From assembly GCF_030846775.1 (NCBI RefSeq), contig NZ_CP132910.1:4529001-4593000 (forward strand): 64,000 bases of DNA, in the 5' to 3' direction. The position numbers and the translations under genes are program-made. The notes under the pieces are model-generated. The model ran no database searches and was not told where the DNA came from. It saw nothing but the letters and a program-made list of their open reading frames with translations. This document shows positions 51,890 to 61,241 of the stretch, in pieces; the stretch's first letter is position 1; each line of letters starts with the position of its first letter. This DNA is from Geothrix sp. 21YS21S-2 (lineage in GTDB: Bacteria; Acidobacteriota; Holophagae; Holophagales; Holophagaceae).

Positions 51890-53278
51890 TCATTCTGCCG
51901 GCCGGTCCGGCGAGGCCCCGCCCATCCGGTAGATCCAGTCGAAGGCCGTGGGGATGGCCAGGAGGGCGCCCTCCACGTGGGTGATCCCGCCCCCGGGCCT
52001 GCCCAGGGGCAGGAAGGTGAACAGCCCCGTGGGGTCCGCGCCCTCCTTGCGCACGGCGCCCTCCAGGAGCCACCGGGCGGTGAGGGTGTTCGCGAGCGGC
52101 ACGTCCCGGTCGTCGGGGCTCTGGCAGAAGAGGATGGGACGGGTGGGGGTCCAGCCCTCCGCCACGTCGTTCTCCTCCAGGATCCCCTTCATCGGACTCG
52201 TGGCGAAGGCCGGATCCTCCAGGTCCCGGGCCACCCAGTCCGGGTTGAGCAGATCCCGGAGGACGACGGTCCCCGGGGCGCGTCCCATGCGGGCGGCGAT
52301 CCGGCCGTCCACCAGGGTCCCGTCCGTGAAACCGTTGATCCACTGAAGGATGTTCCCGTCCTCCCCGGTGGCGAGCAGCCGCGGGGTCAGGGTTTCCAGG
52401 GGGTCCATGATTCTCCCATAAATTGCGTTGTACCCCAGGAGCACGTAGGGGATGAAGAACGGATGCCTGAAAGGCTGGTTCCGGGCCAGGATCTGCCGGC
52501 GCGTGGTGCCCGAGATGTCGAAGGGCCCCGCCATGCAGGCCGAACCCGCAAGCTGGAAGGCCGCCTCCCCTCCGTACAGGGCCCGGTGGGTCTCCATCTC
52601 CCGCGCCGCCGCCAGGGAGGCGTAGCCGCCCTCCGAATAGCCCATGAGGAAGATCCTCCCGTCCCACGCGTAGTCGTTCCCCGCCACGTACGGGTCCTCG
52701 GTGAACCGGTCCCGTATGGCCTGGATCCCGTCCACGATGGCGTAGGCCAGGGACTTCCCGTGGCAGTAGGGGTGGAAGGAGGTCCCGTCCCCTCCCATCC
52801 CCGGCTGGTCGGGCATGGCCACGGCGAAGCCGTAGTAGGCGGCCGCCGCGGCGCCCAGGATCCATTCGTGGCCCCCGAACTGCGAGGCCACCCCCTCCTT
52901 GAGGAGGGACGTGCCGTGGGTGTAGATGACGATGGGCATGCGACGGTGCCCGCCCAGCCGCCAGGCCGGTGGGAAGAAGACCCGGCCGCTCTGGTGGATG
53001 GACGCGGTGCGCTGCACGCCCCGGTCGTCCAGGAGGGGGCGGCCCAGGTCGCCGTAGAGGGGTTTGCGGGCCGAGTAGCTGAGCAGGGAGGAGTGGACGA
53101 CCCAGTCCGGCATCCTGGGGCCCGCCCATTGTTCGACGAACTGGGCGCAGGCGATGAAGGTGCCCCAGCAGGCCGGGTCGCCCGGGCGGGTGGGAAGGAG
53201 GGTCGGGGACGGCTGGGCGCCCAGGGGACTGGCAAGGATGGCCAGGGCTGCGCCCATGGCCCGGAAGAGGCGTTTCAT
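51890..53278 (-). CDS. Exported alpha/beta-hydrolase, secretory lipase-like
   Basis: This 462-residue protein has a signal peptide (about 1-21) and an alpha/beta-hydrolase core. The oxyanion region is VIYTHGTS, the nucleophile S215 lies in GYSEGGY, and a late Asp and His follow (QSPDDRDVP and THVEGA). The ACMAGPFDISGT segment resembles fungal-type secretory lipases (LIP family). It is probably an extracellular or periplasmic esterase. It is divergent from the dienelactone hydrolase gene with 223 bp between them, and about 86 bp downstream of it lies the chemoreceptor. Confidence 0.87.
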   Translation of the reverse strand: MKRLFRAMGAALAILASPLGAQPSPTLLPTRPGDPACWGTFIACAQFVEQWAGPRMPDWVVHSSLLSYSARKPLYGDLGRPLLDDRGVQRTASIHQSGRVFFPPAWRLGGHRRMPIVIYTHGTSLLKEGVASQFGGHEWILGAAAAAYYGFAVAMPDQPGMGGDGTSFHPYCHGKSLAYAIVDGIQAIRDRFTEDPYVAGNDYAWDGRIFLMGYSEGGYASLAAAREMETHRALYGGEAAFQLAGSACMAGPFDISGTTRRQILARNQPFRHPFFIPYVLLGYNAIYGRIMDPLETLTPRLLATGEDGNILQWINGFTDGTLVDGRIAARMGRAPGTVVLRDLLNPDWVARDLEDPAFATSPMKGILEENDVAEGWTPTRPILFCQSPDDRDVPLANTLTARWLLEGAVRKEGADPTGLFTFLPLGRPGGGITHVEGALLAIPTAFDWIYRMGGASPDRPAE

Positions 53279-53501
53279 CTGCGGAAGGCTCCGTTGGATA
53301 GGGTTTTGAATGGGCGCTGCGGGGACCGGACCCATGGGGGCCCGGCCACGATTGTTACCACCCGGATCCCGGGCTGTCGATCCCCAAGTTGCGAATAATT
53401 GCACTTATCATTCATTTCGTCCGGGAGGGCCCTTGCCGGAAAAATACGCGTGAGGGTCAACCCAAACAGGAGTAGGCTTCCTCAAACTTCCGGAGGTGCC
53501 C
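53279..53501. promoter_or_regulatory. Divergent promoter region between two exported hydrolases
   Basis: This 223-bp spacer contains GC-rich and AT-rich portions (AT-rich around 53390-53425) and should hold promoters for both genes. GGAGG at 53492 is the ribosome-binding site for the plus-strand gene. No convincing operator or riboswitch was seen. Confidence 0.35.
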
Positions 53502-54269
53502 ATGCGCCGCGCCCATCTCTCCCTCGCCCTGGCCGCCCTCCCCATGCTGGCCGGCCAGCCTCTCGTCTACCAGGACGGGACCACCCGTCTCGCCGGCTAC
53601 CTGGCCACGCCCGCCGCCGGGAAGGGGAAGGCGCCCGGCATCGTCATCGTCCACCAGTGGATGGGTCCTACGGACCACGAGCGCCGCACCGCCGACGAGC
53701 TGGCGAAGCTGGGCTACGTGGCCCTGGCGGCCGACATCTACGGGGAGGGGGTCACGCCCAGGGACACCAAGGAGGCCGGGGCCCTGGCCGGCAAGTTCAA
53801 GGGGGACCGCCCCCTGTACCAGCGGCGGATCCGGGCGGCGCTCGACACGCTGAAGGCGCAGGGTTCGGTGGACCCGGGACGCCTCGCGGTCATCGGCTTC
53901 TGCTTCGGGGGAACCGGCGCCCTGGAGGCCGCCCGCGCCGGAATGCCCGTGAGGGGCGTCGTCTCGTTCCACGGGGGCCTGGACGTCCCCGCCGACCGTC
54001 CCGTGGGGCCCATCGCGGCCAAGGTCCTCGTCTGCCATGGCGCCGACGACCCCTTCGTGCCGGCCAAGGACGTGGCGGCCTTCCACGACGAGATGCGCAA
54101 GGCGAAGGCGGACTATACCTTCGTCGCCTACGGGGGAGCCGTCCATTCCTTCACCCAGAAGGAGGCCGGGGACGACCCGTCCAAGGGCGCGGCCTACCAG
54201 GAGGCTGCGGCCCGCCGGAGCTGGCAACATATGAAGGACTTTTTTGGCGAGTTGTTCGCTCGTCCTTGA
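53502..54269 (+). CDS. Exported dienelactone hydrolase-family protein
   Basis: This 255-residue alpha/beta-hydrolase has a short signal peptide (MRRAHLSLALAALPMLA). The dienelactone hydrolase nucleophile C134 lies in IGFCFGG, Asp in CHGADDPFVP and His in GAVHSFTQ. The family hydrolyses lactones and other esters; export suggests an envelope or extracellular ester substrate instead of aromatic catabolism. ATG 53502 lies 5 nt after GGAGG; GTG 53496 overlaps that site. It is followed by an AT-rich 177-bp spacer before the beta-oxidation operon. Confidence 0.9.
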   Translation: MRRAHLSLALAALPMLAGQPLVYQDGTTRLAGYLATPAAGKGKAPGIVIVHQWMGPTDHERRTADELAKLGYVALAADIYGEGVTPRDTKEAGALAGKFKGDRPLYQRRIRAALDTLKAQGSVDPGRLAVIGFCFGGTGALEAARAGMPVRGVVSFHGGLDVPADRPVGPIAAKVLVCHGADDPFVPAKDVAAFHDEMRKAKADYTFVAYGGAVHSFTQKEAGDDPSKGAAYQEAAARRSWQHMKDFFGELFARP

Positions 54270-54446
54270 AAAATTGAAAATACTATCTGGATATGCATAT
54301 CGTTAATAAGCTACAAAATCCATCAAAAGGCCTTGCCATTCATTAAAAAAAATGAATCAAAGTCGATGGAATATGCGGCTTGCCGGAGAGCCCTTTCTGA
54401 GTAGACTGGCTTCACCCGATCCCCACCCACCTTCAAGGGAATTGCG
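54270..54446. promoter_or_regulatory. AT-rich upstream region of the beta-oxidation operon with palindromes
   Basis: GATATGCATATC (54290-54301) is a perfect 12-bp palindrome. ATTCATT-(A)6-AATGAAT (54338-54357) is a second inverted repeat. Both lie upstream of the fadE-like gene in unusually AT-rich DNA, so they are candidate operators for a fatty-acid-responsive regulator. The second could also terminate the preceding gene. Confidence 0.45.
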
Positions 54447-56852
54447 ATGATCCAGTTCTACTCGGCGGCAACATTAATCGTGATCGCCTTCACCCTGGCC
54501 TATTTCCGGGCCGGGCTGGCCTTCTGGACAGCCCTGGCGGGCCTGGCGCTCGCGGCGTTCCAGATCCGCGCCGGCGTCCCGCCGGCAGCATGGGCCGCCT
54601 TCGGCGCGGCGGCCCTCGTCCTGAACCTGCCCCCCTTGCGCCGGGCCCTGGTCATGCGGCCCCTCCTGGCCGTCTTCAAGGGCAAGCTGCCCCCCCTGTC
54701 CCGCACGGAGCAGGAGGCCCTGGAGGCCGGGACCGTCTGGTGGGACGGCGAGCTGTTCAGCGGCCGGCCAGCCTGGAGGAAGCTGCTGGCCCAGCCCGCC
54801 CCCGTCCTCACCGCCGAGGAGCAGGCCTTCCTGGACGGGCCGGTGGAGGAGCTCTGCGGGATGCTGGACGACTGGCGGATCGTGGAGGACCTGAAGGACC
54901 TGCCCCCCGAAGTGTGGGCCTTCCTGAAGGAGAAGGGCTTCTTCGGGATGATCATCCCGCGCCAGTACGGCGGCCTGGGCTTCTCGGCCCTGGCCCATTC
55001 CCAGGTGATCATCAAGCTGGCCGGACGCAGCGCCGCGGCGGTGGTGACGGTCATGGTGCCCAATTCCCTGGGGCCCGCGGAGCTCCTGAACCACTACGGC
55101 ACCGAGGAGCAGAAGAACCATTTCCTGCCCCGCCTGGCCCGGGGGATCGACCTCCCGTGCTTCGCCCTCACCTCCCCCGAGGCGGGCAGCGACGCCGCCT
55201 CCATCCCCGACACCGGCGTGGTCTGCCGGGGCGTCTTCGAGGGCCGGGAGGTCGTGGGCATCCGCCTGAACTGGGACAAGCGCTACATCACGCTGGGCCC
55301 CGTGGCCACGCTCCTGGGGCTGGCCTTCCGGCTCACCGACCCCGGCCATCTCCTGGCCGAGGGCAGCGAGGGCATCACCCTGGCCCTCATCCCCACCTCC
55401 ACCCCGGGCGTGGTCATCGGCACCCGCCACGACGCCATGGGGATCCCCTTCCAGGTGGGGCCCAACTGGGGCAGGGACGTCTTCATCCCCACCGACTGGA
55501 TCATCGGGGGCGCCGCCCAGGCCGGCCGGGGCTGGAAGATGCTCATGGAGTGCCTGGCCGCGGGCCGCTCCCTTTCGCTGCCCGCCCTGTCCACCGGCGG
55601 CGGCAAGATCGTCGCCCTGGTGGTGGGCGCCTACGCGCGGGTGCGCAAGCAGTTCCGCCTGCCCATCGGGAAGTTCGAGGGCATCGAGGAGCCCCTGGCC
55701 CGCATCGCCGCCAACACCTACGTCATGGACGCGGCCCGCACCATGACCTGCGGCGCCCTGGACCAGGGCGAGCGCCCCTCGGTCATCTCGGCCATCGTGA
55801 AGTACCAGTGCACGGAGCGGAGCCGCCGGCTCATCTGCGACGGCATGGACGTGCTGGGAGGCAGCGGCATCTGCCTCGGGCCCCGCAACCTCCTGGGGCG
55901 GGCCCACCAGGCCATCCCCATCAGCATCACGGTGGAGGGGGCGAACATCCTCACGCGAACCCTCATCATCTTCGGACAGGGGGTCATCCGGTGCCACCCG
56001 CATGTGCTGAACGAGATGCGGTCCCTGCGCCACCCGGACGCCCTGGGCGAATTCGACCGGCACATGGGGGCCCACGTGGCCTTCACCCTCTCCGTCGCGA
56101 CGCGGTCCCTGGTCCACGGGCTCACGGGCGGCCTGCTGGCCGATGCCCCCGGAGGCCCCGCCCGGCGCTACTACCAGCGGGCGACCCGCTATTCCGCCGC
56201 CTTCGCCTTCGCGTCCGACATCGCCCTCCTCTCCCTGGGCGGCGGGCTGAAGCGCAAGGAGAAGCTCTCGGGCCGGTGCGCCGACATCCTCAGCAACCTG
56301 TACCTGATCTCCGCCTGCCTCAAGCAGTTCGAGGACCGGGGCCGGCCGGCGGGGGAATGGCCGCTCCTGCGCTGGGCCTGCGAGGACGGATTCCAGAAGA
56401 TCGAGGAGGCCTTCGACGGGCTGTTCAGGAACCTGCCCAACCGCCCCGCGGCCTGGATGCTCCGCTGGCTCACCTTCCCCACCGGGCGCCACTGCGCGGG
56501 GCCCAGCGACCAGCTTGGCCATCAACTGGCGGAGATCCTGCTGGAGCCGTCGGCCGTGCGGGACCGCCTCACCGCCGGCGCCTTCGTGCCCATGGACCCC
56601 CGGGAGCCGGTGGGCCGCCTCGAGGACGCCCTGCGCAAGGTCATCGCCGCGGAACCGGTGGAGAAGAAGCTCTGGTCCGCCGCCGCCAAGGGCGCGCTGG
56701 CCGCGGGTCCCGATGACGCCATGCTGGCGGACGGGATCAAGGCCGGCATCCTCACGGGACCCGAGGGGGAGACCCTTCGCAGGGCCCTGGAAGCCCGCCG
56801 CGAGGCCATCCGCGTGGATGACTTCCCCAGGATCGGCCAACCCAAGGAGTGA
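54447..56852 (+). CDS. fadE: FadE-like acyl-CoA dehydrogenase
   Basis: This 801-residue enzyme has two N-terminal membrane segments (about 5-60), then the acyl-CoA dehydrogenase fold. Motifs include FGMIIPRQYGGLGFS, CFALTSPEAGSDAAS and GRSLSLPALSTGGGK, plus a C-terminal DUF1974 extension, as in E. coli FadE (814 residues). It performs the first, FAD-dependent step of fatty acyl-CoA beta-oxidation at the membrane. It is followed directly by thiolase and multifunctional enzyme genes in one operon. Palindromes upstream are possible control sites. Confidence 0.95.
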   Translation: MIQFYSAATLIVIAFTLAYFRAGLAFWTALAGLALAAFQIRAGVPPAAWAAFGAAALVLNLPPLRRALVMRPLLAVFKGKLPPLSRTEQEALEAGTVWWDGELFSGRPAWRKLLAQPAPVLTAEEQAFLDGPVEELCGMLDDWRIVEDLKDLPPEVWAFLKEKGFFGMIIPRQYGGLGFSALAHSQVIIKLAGRSAAAVVTVMVPNSLGPAELLNHYGTEEQKNHFLPRLARGIDLPCFALTSPEAGSDAASIPDTGVVCRGVFEGREVVGIRLNWDKRYITLGPVATLLGLAFRLTDPGHLLAEGSEGITLALIPTSTPGVVIGTRHDAMGIPFQVGPNWGRDVFIPTDWIIGGAAQAGRGWKMLMECLAAGRSLSLPALSTGGGKIVALVVGAYARVRKQFRLPIGKFEGIEEPLARIAANTYVMDAARTMTCGALDQGERPSVISAIVKYQCTERSRRLICDGMDVLGGSGICLGPRNLLGRAHQAIPISITVEGANILTRTLIIFGQGVIRCHPHVLNEMRSLRHPDALGEFDRHMGAHVAFTLSVATRSLVHGLTGGLLADAPGGPARRYYQRATRYSAAFAFASDIALLSLGGGLKRKEKLSGRCADILSNLYLISACLKQFEDRGRPAGEWPLLRWACEDGFQKIEEAFDGLFRNLPNRPAAWMLRWLTFPTGRHCAGPSDQLGHQLAEILLEPSAVRDRLTAGAFVPMDPREPVGRLEDALRKVIAAEPVEKKLWSAAAKGALAAGPDDAMLADGIKAGILTGPEGETLRRALEARREAIRVDDFPRIGQPKE

Positions 56853-56854
56853 CC

Positions 56855-58153
56855 ATGGGCGCCTATGCCGGAGGGAGGCCCGTCCACATCGTCGACGGGG
56901 CCCGCACGCCCTTCCTCAAGGCACGGGGCGCCCCGGGCCCCTTCCGCGCTTCGGACCTGGCCGTGGCGGCGGGCAAGGCCCTTCTCGCACGGCAGCCCTT
57001 CCGGCCGGAGGCCCTGGACGAGGTCATCCTGGGTTGCATCGTCCCCGGCCCCGACGAGGCCAACATCGCGCGCCTGCTCGCCCTGCGCCTGGGGTGCGGG
57101 AAGGCGGTGCCCGCCTGGACCGTGCAGCGGAACTGCGGATCGGGCATGCAGGCCATCGATGCCGCCGCCCTGGACATCGCCTGCGGCAGGGCCGAGCTGG
57201 TGCTCGCAGGGGGCACGGAGGCCATGAGCCACTCCCCGGTGCTGTTCAGCGACGGGATGGTGCGGGTGCTGGCGGACCTGGGCCGCGCCCGGACCCTGTG
57301 GGCGAAGGTGAGGGCGGCAGCCCGGTTCCGGCCGGCGCACCTCAGGCCCGTCATCAGCCTGGCCAGGGGCCTCACCGATCCCCTCACCGGTCTGAACATG
57401 GGCCAGACCGCTGAGCTGCTGGCCAACCGCTTCGGGCTCACGCGGGAGCGCATGGACGCCTACGCCCTGGCCAGCCATCAGCGCCTCGCCCGGGCCCAGG
57501 ACGAAGGCCGCCTGGAGGAGCTGGCCCCCCTCTACGGCGACGACGGGACCTTCTACGACCGGGACGAGGGCCTGCGCCGGGAGGCGGACCTTGCGGGACT
57601 GGGGCGCCTCAGGCCCGCCTTCGATCCCCCCCACGGCCGGGTCACCGCCGGCAACAGCGCCCAGATCACGGACGGCGCCGCCTGCCTCCTCCTGGCCAGC
57701 GAGGAGGCCATGCGCCGGCACGGGCTCACCAGCCTGGGCCGGGTGGCGGACTGCCAGTGGGCGGGCCTGGAGCCCAGCCAGATGGGCCTGGGCCCCGTGC
57801 ATGCCATGGGCCCCATCCTCCTGCGGAACGGCCTGCGCACCGGGGACGTCGACTACTGGGAGATCAACGAGGCCTTCGCCGCCCAGGTCCTGGCCTGCCA
57901 GGAAGCCTGGGCGGACCGCGCCTACTGCCGGGACGAACTGGACGCCCCCGCCTTCGACGCCATCGACCCCGAGCGCCTGAACGTGGACGGGGGCGGCATC
58001 GCCCTGGGCCACCCCGTGGGCTGCAGCGGAGCCCGCATCGTCCTGCACCTCCTCCACGTGCTCCGGCGGAACGGCGCCCGGCGGGGCCTGGCCAGCCAGT
58101 GCATCGGAGGCGGGCAGGGCGGGGCCATGCTCCTGGAACGGGAGGGCGCCTGA
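56855..58153 (+). CDS. fadI: 3-ketoacyl-CoA thiolase (FadI/FadA-like)
   Basis: This 432-residue thiolase has the acyl-enzyme cysteine C94 in RNCGSGMQA and the central INEAFAAQVLA. The His motif is GGGIALGHPVGCSGAR and the second Cys lies in SQCIGGGQGG. Length resembles FadI more than FadA. ATG 56855 lies 5 nt after AAGGAG at the end of the fadE gene; GTG 56849 would overlap the fadE stop and is too close to it. It cleaves 3-ketoacyl-CoA in the last step of the cycle. Confidence 0.93.
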   Translation: MGAYAGGRPVHIVDGARTPFLKARGAPGPFRASDLAVAAGKALLARQPFRPEALDEVILGCIVPGPDEANIARLLALRLGCGKAVPAWTVQRNCGSGMQAIDAAALDIACGRAELVLAGGTEAMSHSPVLFSDGMVRVLADLGRARTLWAKVRAAARFRPAHLRPVISLARGLTDPLTGLNMGQTAELLANRFGLTRERMDAYALASHQRLARAQDEGRLEELAPLYGDDGTFYDRDEGLRREADLAGLGRLRPAFDPPHGRVTAGNSAQITDGAACLLLASEEAMRRHGLTSLGRVADCQWAGLEPSQMGLGPVHAMGPILLRNGLRTGDVDYWEINEAFAAQVLACQEAWADRAYCRDELDAPAFDAIDPERLNVDGGGIALGHPVGCSGARIVLHLLHVLRRNGARRGLASQCIGGGQGGAMLLEREGA

Positions 58154-60192
58154 TGTCCACGGCCTTCGACGGGTTCCGCCACTGGCGGGGGGAGGCGGGG
58201 GAGGACGGGATCCTGGACCTGGTCCTGGACCGGGCGCACGCCAGCGCCAACACCCTCTCCGCCGAGGTCCTGGAGGAGCTGGACCGGGTGCTGGACCGGG
58301 TGGCCGCGGGCGCGTGGAAGGGTCTGGTACTGCGCTCGGGCAAGGCCGGCGGGTTCATCGCGGGCGCCGACGTGTCCGAATTCGGGGGCCTGGCGGAGGC
58401 GGGGGAGGCCTCCGCGCGGATCGGCCGCGGCCAGGGCGTCTTCGCCAAACTGGAGGCCCTTCCCCTGCCGACGGTGGCCCTGGTCCACGGCTACTGCCTG
58501 GGGGGAGGCCTGGAACTGGCCCTGGCCTGCCGGTACCGGGTCGCCAGCGACGACCCCGGGACGCGGCTGGGCCTGCCGGAGGTCCTTCTGGGCATCCACC
58601 CGGGCTTCGGAGGGACCGTCCGCCTGGTGCGCCTTCTCGGACCCGTGGCGGCCCTGGATCTGATGCTCACGGGGCGGTCGGTTTCCGCCCGCAAGGCGCA
58701 CGAACTGGGGCTCGTGGACGAGGTGGTTCCGGAGCGCCAGCTCCCCAGGGCCGGGCGGGCCGCCCTGCTGCGGGCCGCGCCGCCCCGGCGGGCTTCCTGG
58801 GCCCGGCGGCTTCCCGGGATCTGGCCGCTGAGGCCACTCCTGGCCCGCTTCCTCCGGGGCCGCGCGGCACGGCTGGCCCCCCCGGCCCACTACCCGGCGC
58901 CTTCCGCCCTCATCGCCCTCTGGGAGGCCCAGGCGAGGGCCCCGGAGGCGGCCTATCCGGCCGAGGCGCGGTCCGTCGCCCAGCTCGTCACCGGTCCCGC
59001 CTCAAGGAACCTGGTGCGGGTCTTCCAGCTGCAGGAGCGGCTCAAGGACCTCGCCCGTGGCGGCCATCCCCCGGCGCGGTTCGTGCACGTGGCGGGCGCC
59101 GGGGCGATGGGCGGCGACATCGCCGCCTGGTGCGCCCTCCAGGGCCTCCAGGTGACCATCCAGGACGTGGACGGCCCGCGTCTGGCCCAGGTCATGAAGC
59201 GCGCCGCCGAACTCTTCCGCCGGAAACTCAAGGACCCCCGCCTGGTGGCCGCGGCCCTGGACCGCATCGGCGGGGACCTCGCCGGCGAGGGCGCCGCCCG
59301 GGCGGATGTTGTCATCGAGGCCATCTTCGAGGACGCCGACGCCAAGCGGGCCCTGTACCGGACCCTGGAACCGCGCATGAGGCCGGAGGCCCTCCTGGCC
59401 ACCAACACCTCCAGCATCCCCCTGGAGGAACTGGCCGGAGCCCTGGAGCATCCGGAGCGGTTCGTGGGCCTCCATTTCTTCAACCCCGTGGCCCGCATGC
59501 AGCTGGTGGAGGTGGTGTCCATGGCCTCCACGCCCGCGGGCGTCTCGGAGCGGGCCATGGCCTTCGTGGGCGCCATCCGCCGCCTGCCCCTGCCCGTACG
59601 GAGCACCCCGGGCTTCCTGGTGAACCGCATCCTCATGTCCTACCTCCTGGAGGCGGTGGCCCTGGAGGGGGAGGGCGTGCCGGCCCACGAGATCGACCGC
59701 GCGGCCCTGGCCTTCGGCATGCCCATGGGCCCGGTGCTCCTGGCCGACACCGTGGGGCTGGACGTGTGCCTTTCCGTGGCCCGGATCCTGGGGGCCAGCT
59801 TCGGGTGCGCGGTTCCCCGGCGCCTGGAGGAGCTGGTGGCCGCAGGCCGCCTGGGCCGCAAGACCGGACGGGGCTTCTATGACTACCGCGGCGACCGGCC
59901 CCGGATTCCCAAGGCCTCCCTGCCCACGCCGGGGGGCCCCGTGGAGCAGCGGCTGGTCCTGCGCCTCCTGAACGAGGCGGTGGCCTGCCACCGGGAACGG
60001 GTCACCCTGGACGCGGACCTCCTGGATGCCGGCATGATCTTCGGCACCGGCTTCGCCCCCTTCACGGGGGGCCCCATGAACCACAACCGGAACGAAGGGG
60101 CCGAGGTCCAGCGGGCCCGCCTCGAGGGCCTGGAGCATCGCCTCGGCAGCCGCTTCGCTCCGGACCCCGGCTGGCGGAGCCTCCCGGATTGA
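58153..60192 (+). CDS. fadJ: Bifunctional enoyl-CoA hydratase/3-hydroxyacyl-CoA dehydrogenase (FadJ-like)
   Basis: This 679-residue protein has an N-terminal crotonase domain (about 1-190: IAGADVSEF oxyanion loop, GYCLGGGLELALAC, and the catalytic Glu in LPEVLLGIHPGFGGT). A Rossmann NAD-binding domain follows (VAGAGAMGGD, about 314-321). The 3-hydroxyacyl-CoA dehydrogenase motif HFFNPVARMQLVEV and two C-terminal domains (GFLVNRIL, GMPMGPVLLADTVGLDV) complete it. The ATG overlaps the thiolase stop (TGATG). It performs steps two and three of beta-oxidation. It is convergent with the small cystatin-like gene, 10 bp away. Confidence 0.94.
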   Translation: MSTAFDGFRHWRGEAGEDGILDLVLDRAHASANTLSAEVLEELDRVLDRVAAGAWKGLVLRSGKAGGFIAGADVSEFGGLAEAGEASARIGRGQGVFAKLEALPLPTVALVHGYCLGGGLELALACRYRVASDDPGTRLGLPEVLLGIHPGFGGTVRLVRLLGPVAALDLMLTGRSVSARKAHELGLVDEVVPERQLPRAGRAALLRAAPPRRASWARRLPGIWPLRPLLARFLRGRAARLAPPAHYPAPSALIALWEAQARAPEAAYPAEARSVAQLVTGPASRNLVRVFQLQERLKDLARGGHPPARFVHVAGAGAMGGDIAAWCALQGLQVTIQDVDGPRLAQVMKRAAELFRRKLKDPRLVAAALDRIGGDLAGEGAARADVVIEAIFEDADAKRALYRTLEPRMRPEALLATNTSSIPLEELAGALEHPERFVGLHFFNPVARMQLVEVVSMASTPAGVSERAMAFVGAIRRLPLPVRSTPGFLVNRILMSYLLEAVALEGEGVPAHEIDRAALAFGMPMGPVLLADTVGLDVCLSVARILGASFGCAVPRRLEELVAAGRLGRKTGRGFYDYRGDRPRIPKASLPTPGGPVEQRLVLRLLNEAVACHRERVTLDADLLDAGMIFGTGFAPFTGGPMNHNRNEGAEVQRARLEGLEHRLGSRFAPDPGWRSLPD

Positions 60193-60202
60193 GGCGCGCC
60201 GA

Positions 60203-60547
60203 TCAGATGCGGTTCGCCGAAGTAAGATGCCATTTCCCGTCCAGGCTCTGGTACGCCACGAACTCCCAGTCCATGGTCCCCTCCTCGTCCAGCACCTTGG
60301 CCACCAGCTTGACGTTGATTCCGGCCACCACCTGGGTGTAGGCCCGGGTCACGTCCAGAAGGGTCAGGTTGGGGAGCTTTCGCTGGAGAAAACCTTTGGC
60401 TTCCAGGACCTGGGGTTGGTCGACGGGGGTGGGCCGGTAGTCCCCCACCCGGAGGACGTCGCCGGGCCCATCGGCAGGCCGGGCCGGGGACTGGGCGGAA
60501 AGGGAGAGGACGGGGCATAGGATGGCTGCGAGAACGGATGGGTTCAC
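60203..60547 (-). CDS. Small exported cystatin-like protein
   Basis: This 114-residue protein has a signal peptide (about 1-18). The mature part has VGDYRP near its N-terminus, a helix (VLEAKGFLQRKLP), then AYTQVVAGINVKLVAKV with the exact QVVAG first-hairpin motif of animal cystatins at 72-76, and KWHL near the end, where cystatins carry the second-hairpin Trp. The length suits a single cystatin domain (about 95 residues) after cleavage. It may inhibit papain-like cysteine proteases in the envelope or outside, or only share the fold. GTG 60547 is preceded by GGAG. No protease partner is adjacent. Confidence 0.78.
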   Translation of the reverse strand: MNPSVLAAILCPVLSLSAQSPARPADGPGDVLRVGDYRPTPVDQPQVLEAKGFLQRKLPNLTLLDVTRAYTQVVAGINVKLVAKVLDEEGTMDWEFVAYQSLDGKWHLTSANRI

Positions 60548-60686
60548 GGGGGTGCTCCAAGAAAGGCGGGGCCGTCGTTGCGGCGATCAGGAATATTTAA
60601 TTTATTTCCAACGCGAATCGAGCCTGCGACTCAATCCGCACTTCAAGTTTGGGGGACTTCATTGATCTTGTCAATAGATCTATAAA

Positions 60687-61241
60687 TTAGTTCGTTGGTA
60701 ATTCAACAGGTTCAAATGAAGGTAAAAAGGAATACGACTGCCCGAACGCTTTTATTCCTTTGAGAGATGCGTGATGAATAATGATGTTCCCACTTCCAAG
60801 CGTGATGGCATCCATGACGTATTGTTTGATGGCTCCATCATCCGATCGGTCCATGGGGGGCCCCACGTGGTGGTCCACAAGCTGGATCGAGATGTTCGGC
60901 GCCGACAGGAACTCGACGCTTGCCACATATTCCGCATAGAAGCCGAACGCGTCCTTGAGCAGGAAATCCCGGAAGAGGTAGCCCCCGCTGCGGTTGAAGA
61001 TCACCAGGAACCGCCCCTGGGGAGGCAGGGTGACGCTCTCCCCGACCTTCGCCAGTTCGGCCTGGACCTTTCCCGTGAACTTGTCCAGGAGGGTCAGGGA
61101 CCCCCTGCCGGGCTTCGCCCCCTCCGCGAGGGCGAGGGTCCAGGGCTGGCCCGACCGGTTCACGAGCTCCGTGCGATCCTGCCCCCAAAGCCCGGTTGCC
61201 AGGCCGATAACGAGCGGAAAAATGCGGATCGAAGGCGGCAT
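60687..61241 (-). CDS. Exported protein of unknown function
   Basis: This 184-residue protein starts with a hydrophobic leader (IRIFPLVIGLATGLW) ending near a QDRTE site. The mature part is a beta-rich single domain with GGYLFRDFLL and ITLGSGNIIIHHASLKG. I recognise no family. ATG 61241 is chosen as the start of the leader; in-frame starts further upstream (to 61326) would add an Arg/Ser-rich stretch. No ribosome-binding site is clear. It sits alone between two AT-rich gaps; lower GC at its 3' end suggests a different history from its neighbours. Confidence 0.6.
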   Translation of the reverse strand: MPPSIRIFPLVIGLATGLWGQDRTELVNRSGQPWTLALAEGAKPGRGSLTLLDKFTGKVQAELAKVGESVTLPPQGRFLVIFNRSGGYLFRDFLLKDAFGFYAEYVASVEFLSAPNISIQLVDHHVGPPMDRSDDGAIKQYVMDAITLGSGNIIIHHASLKGIKAFGQSYSFLPSFEPVELPTN

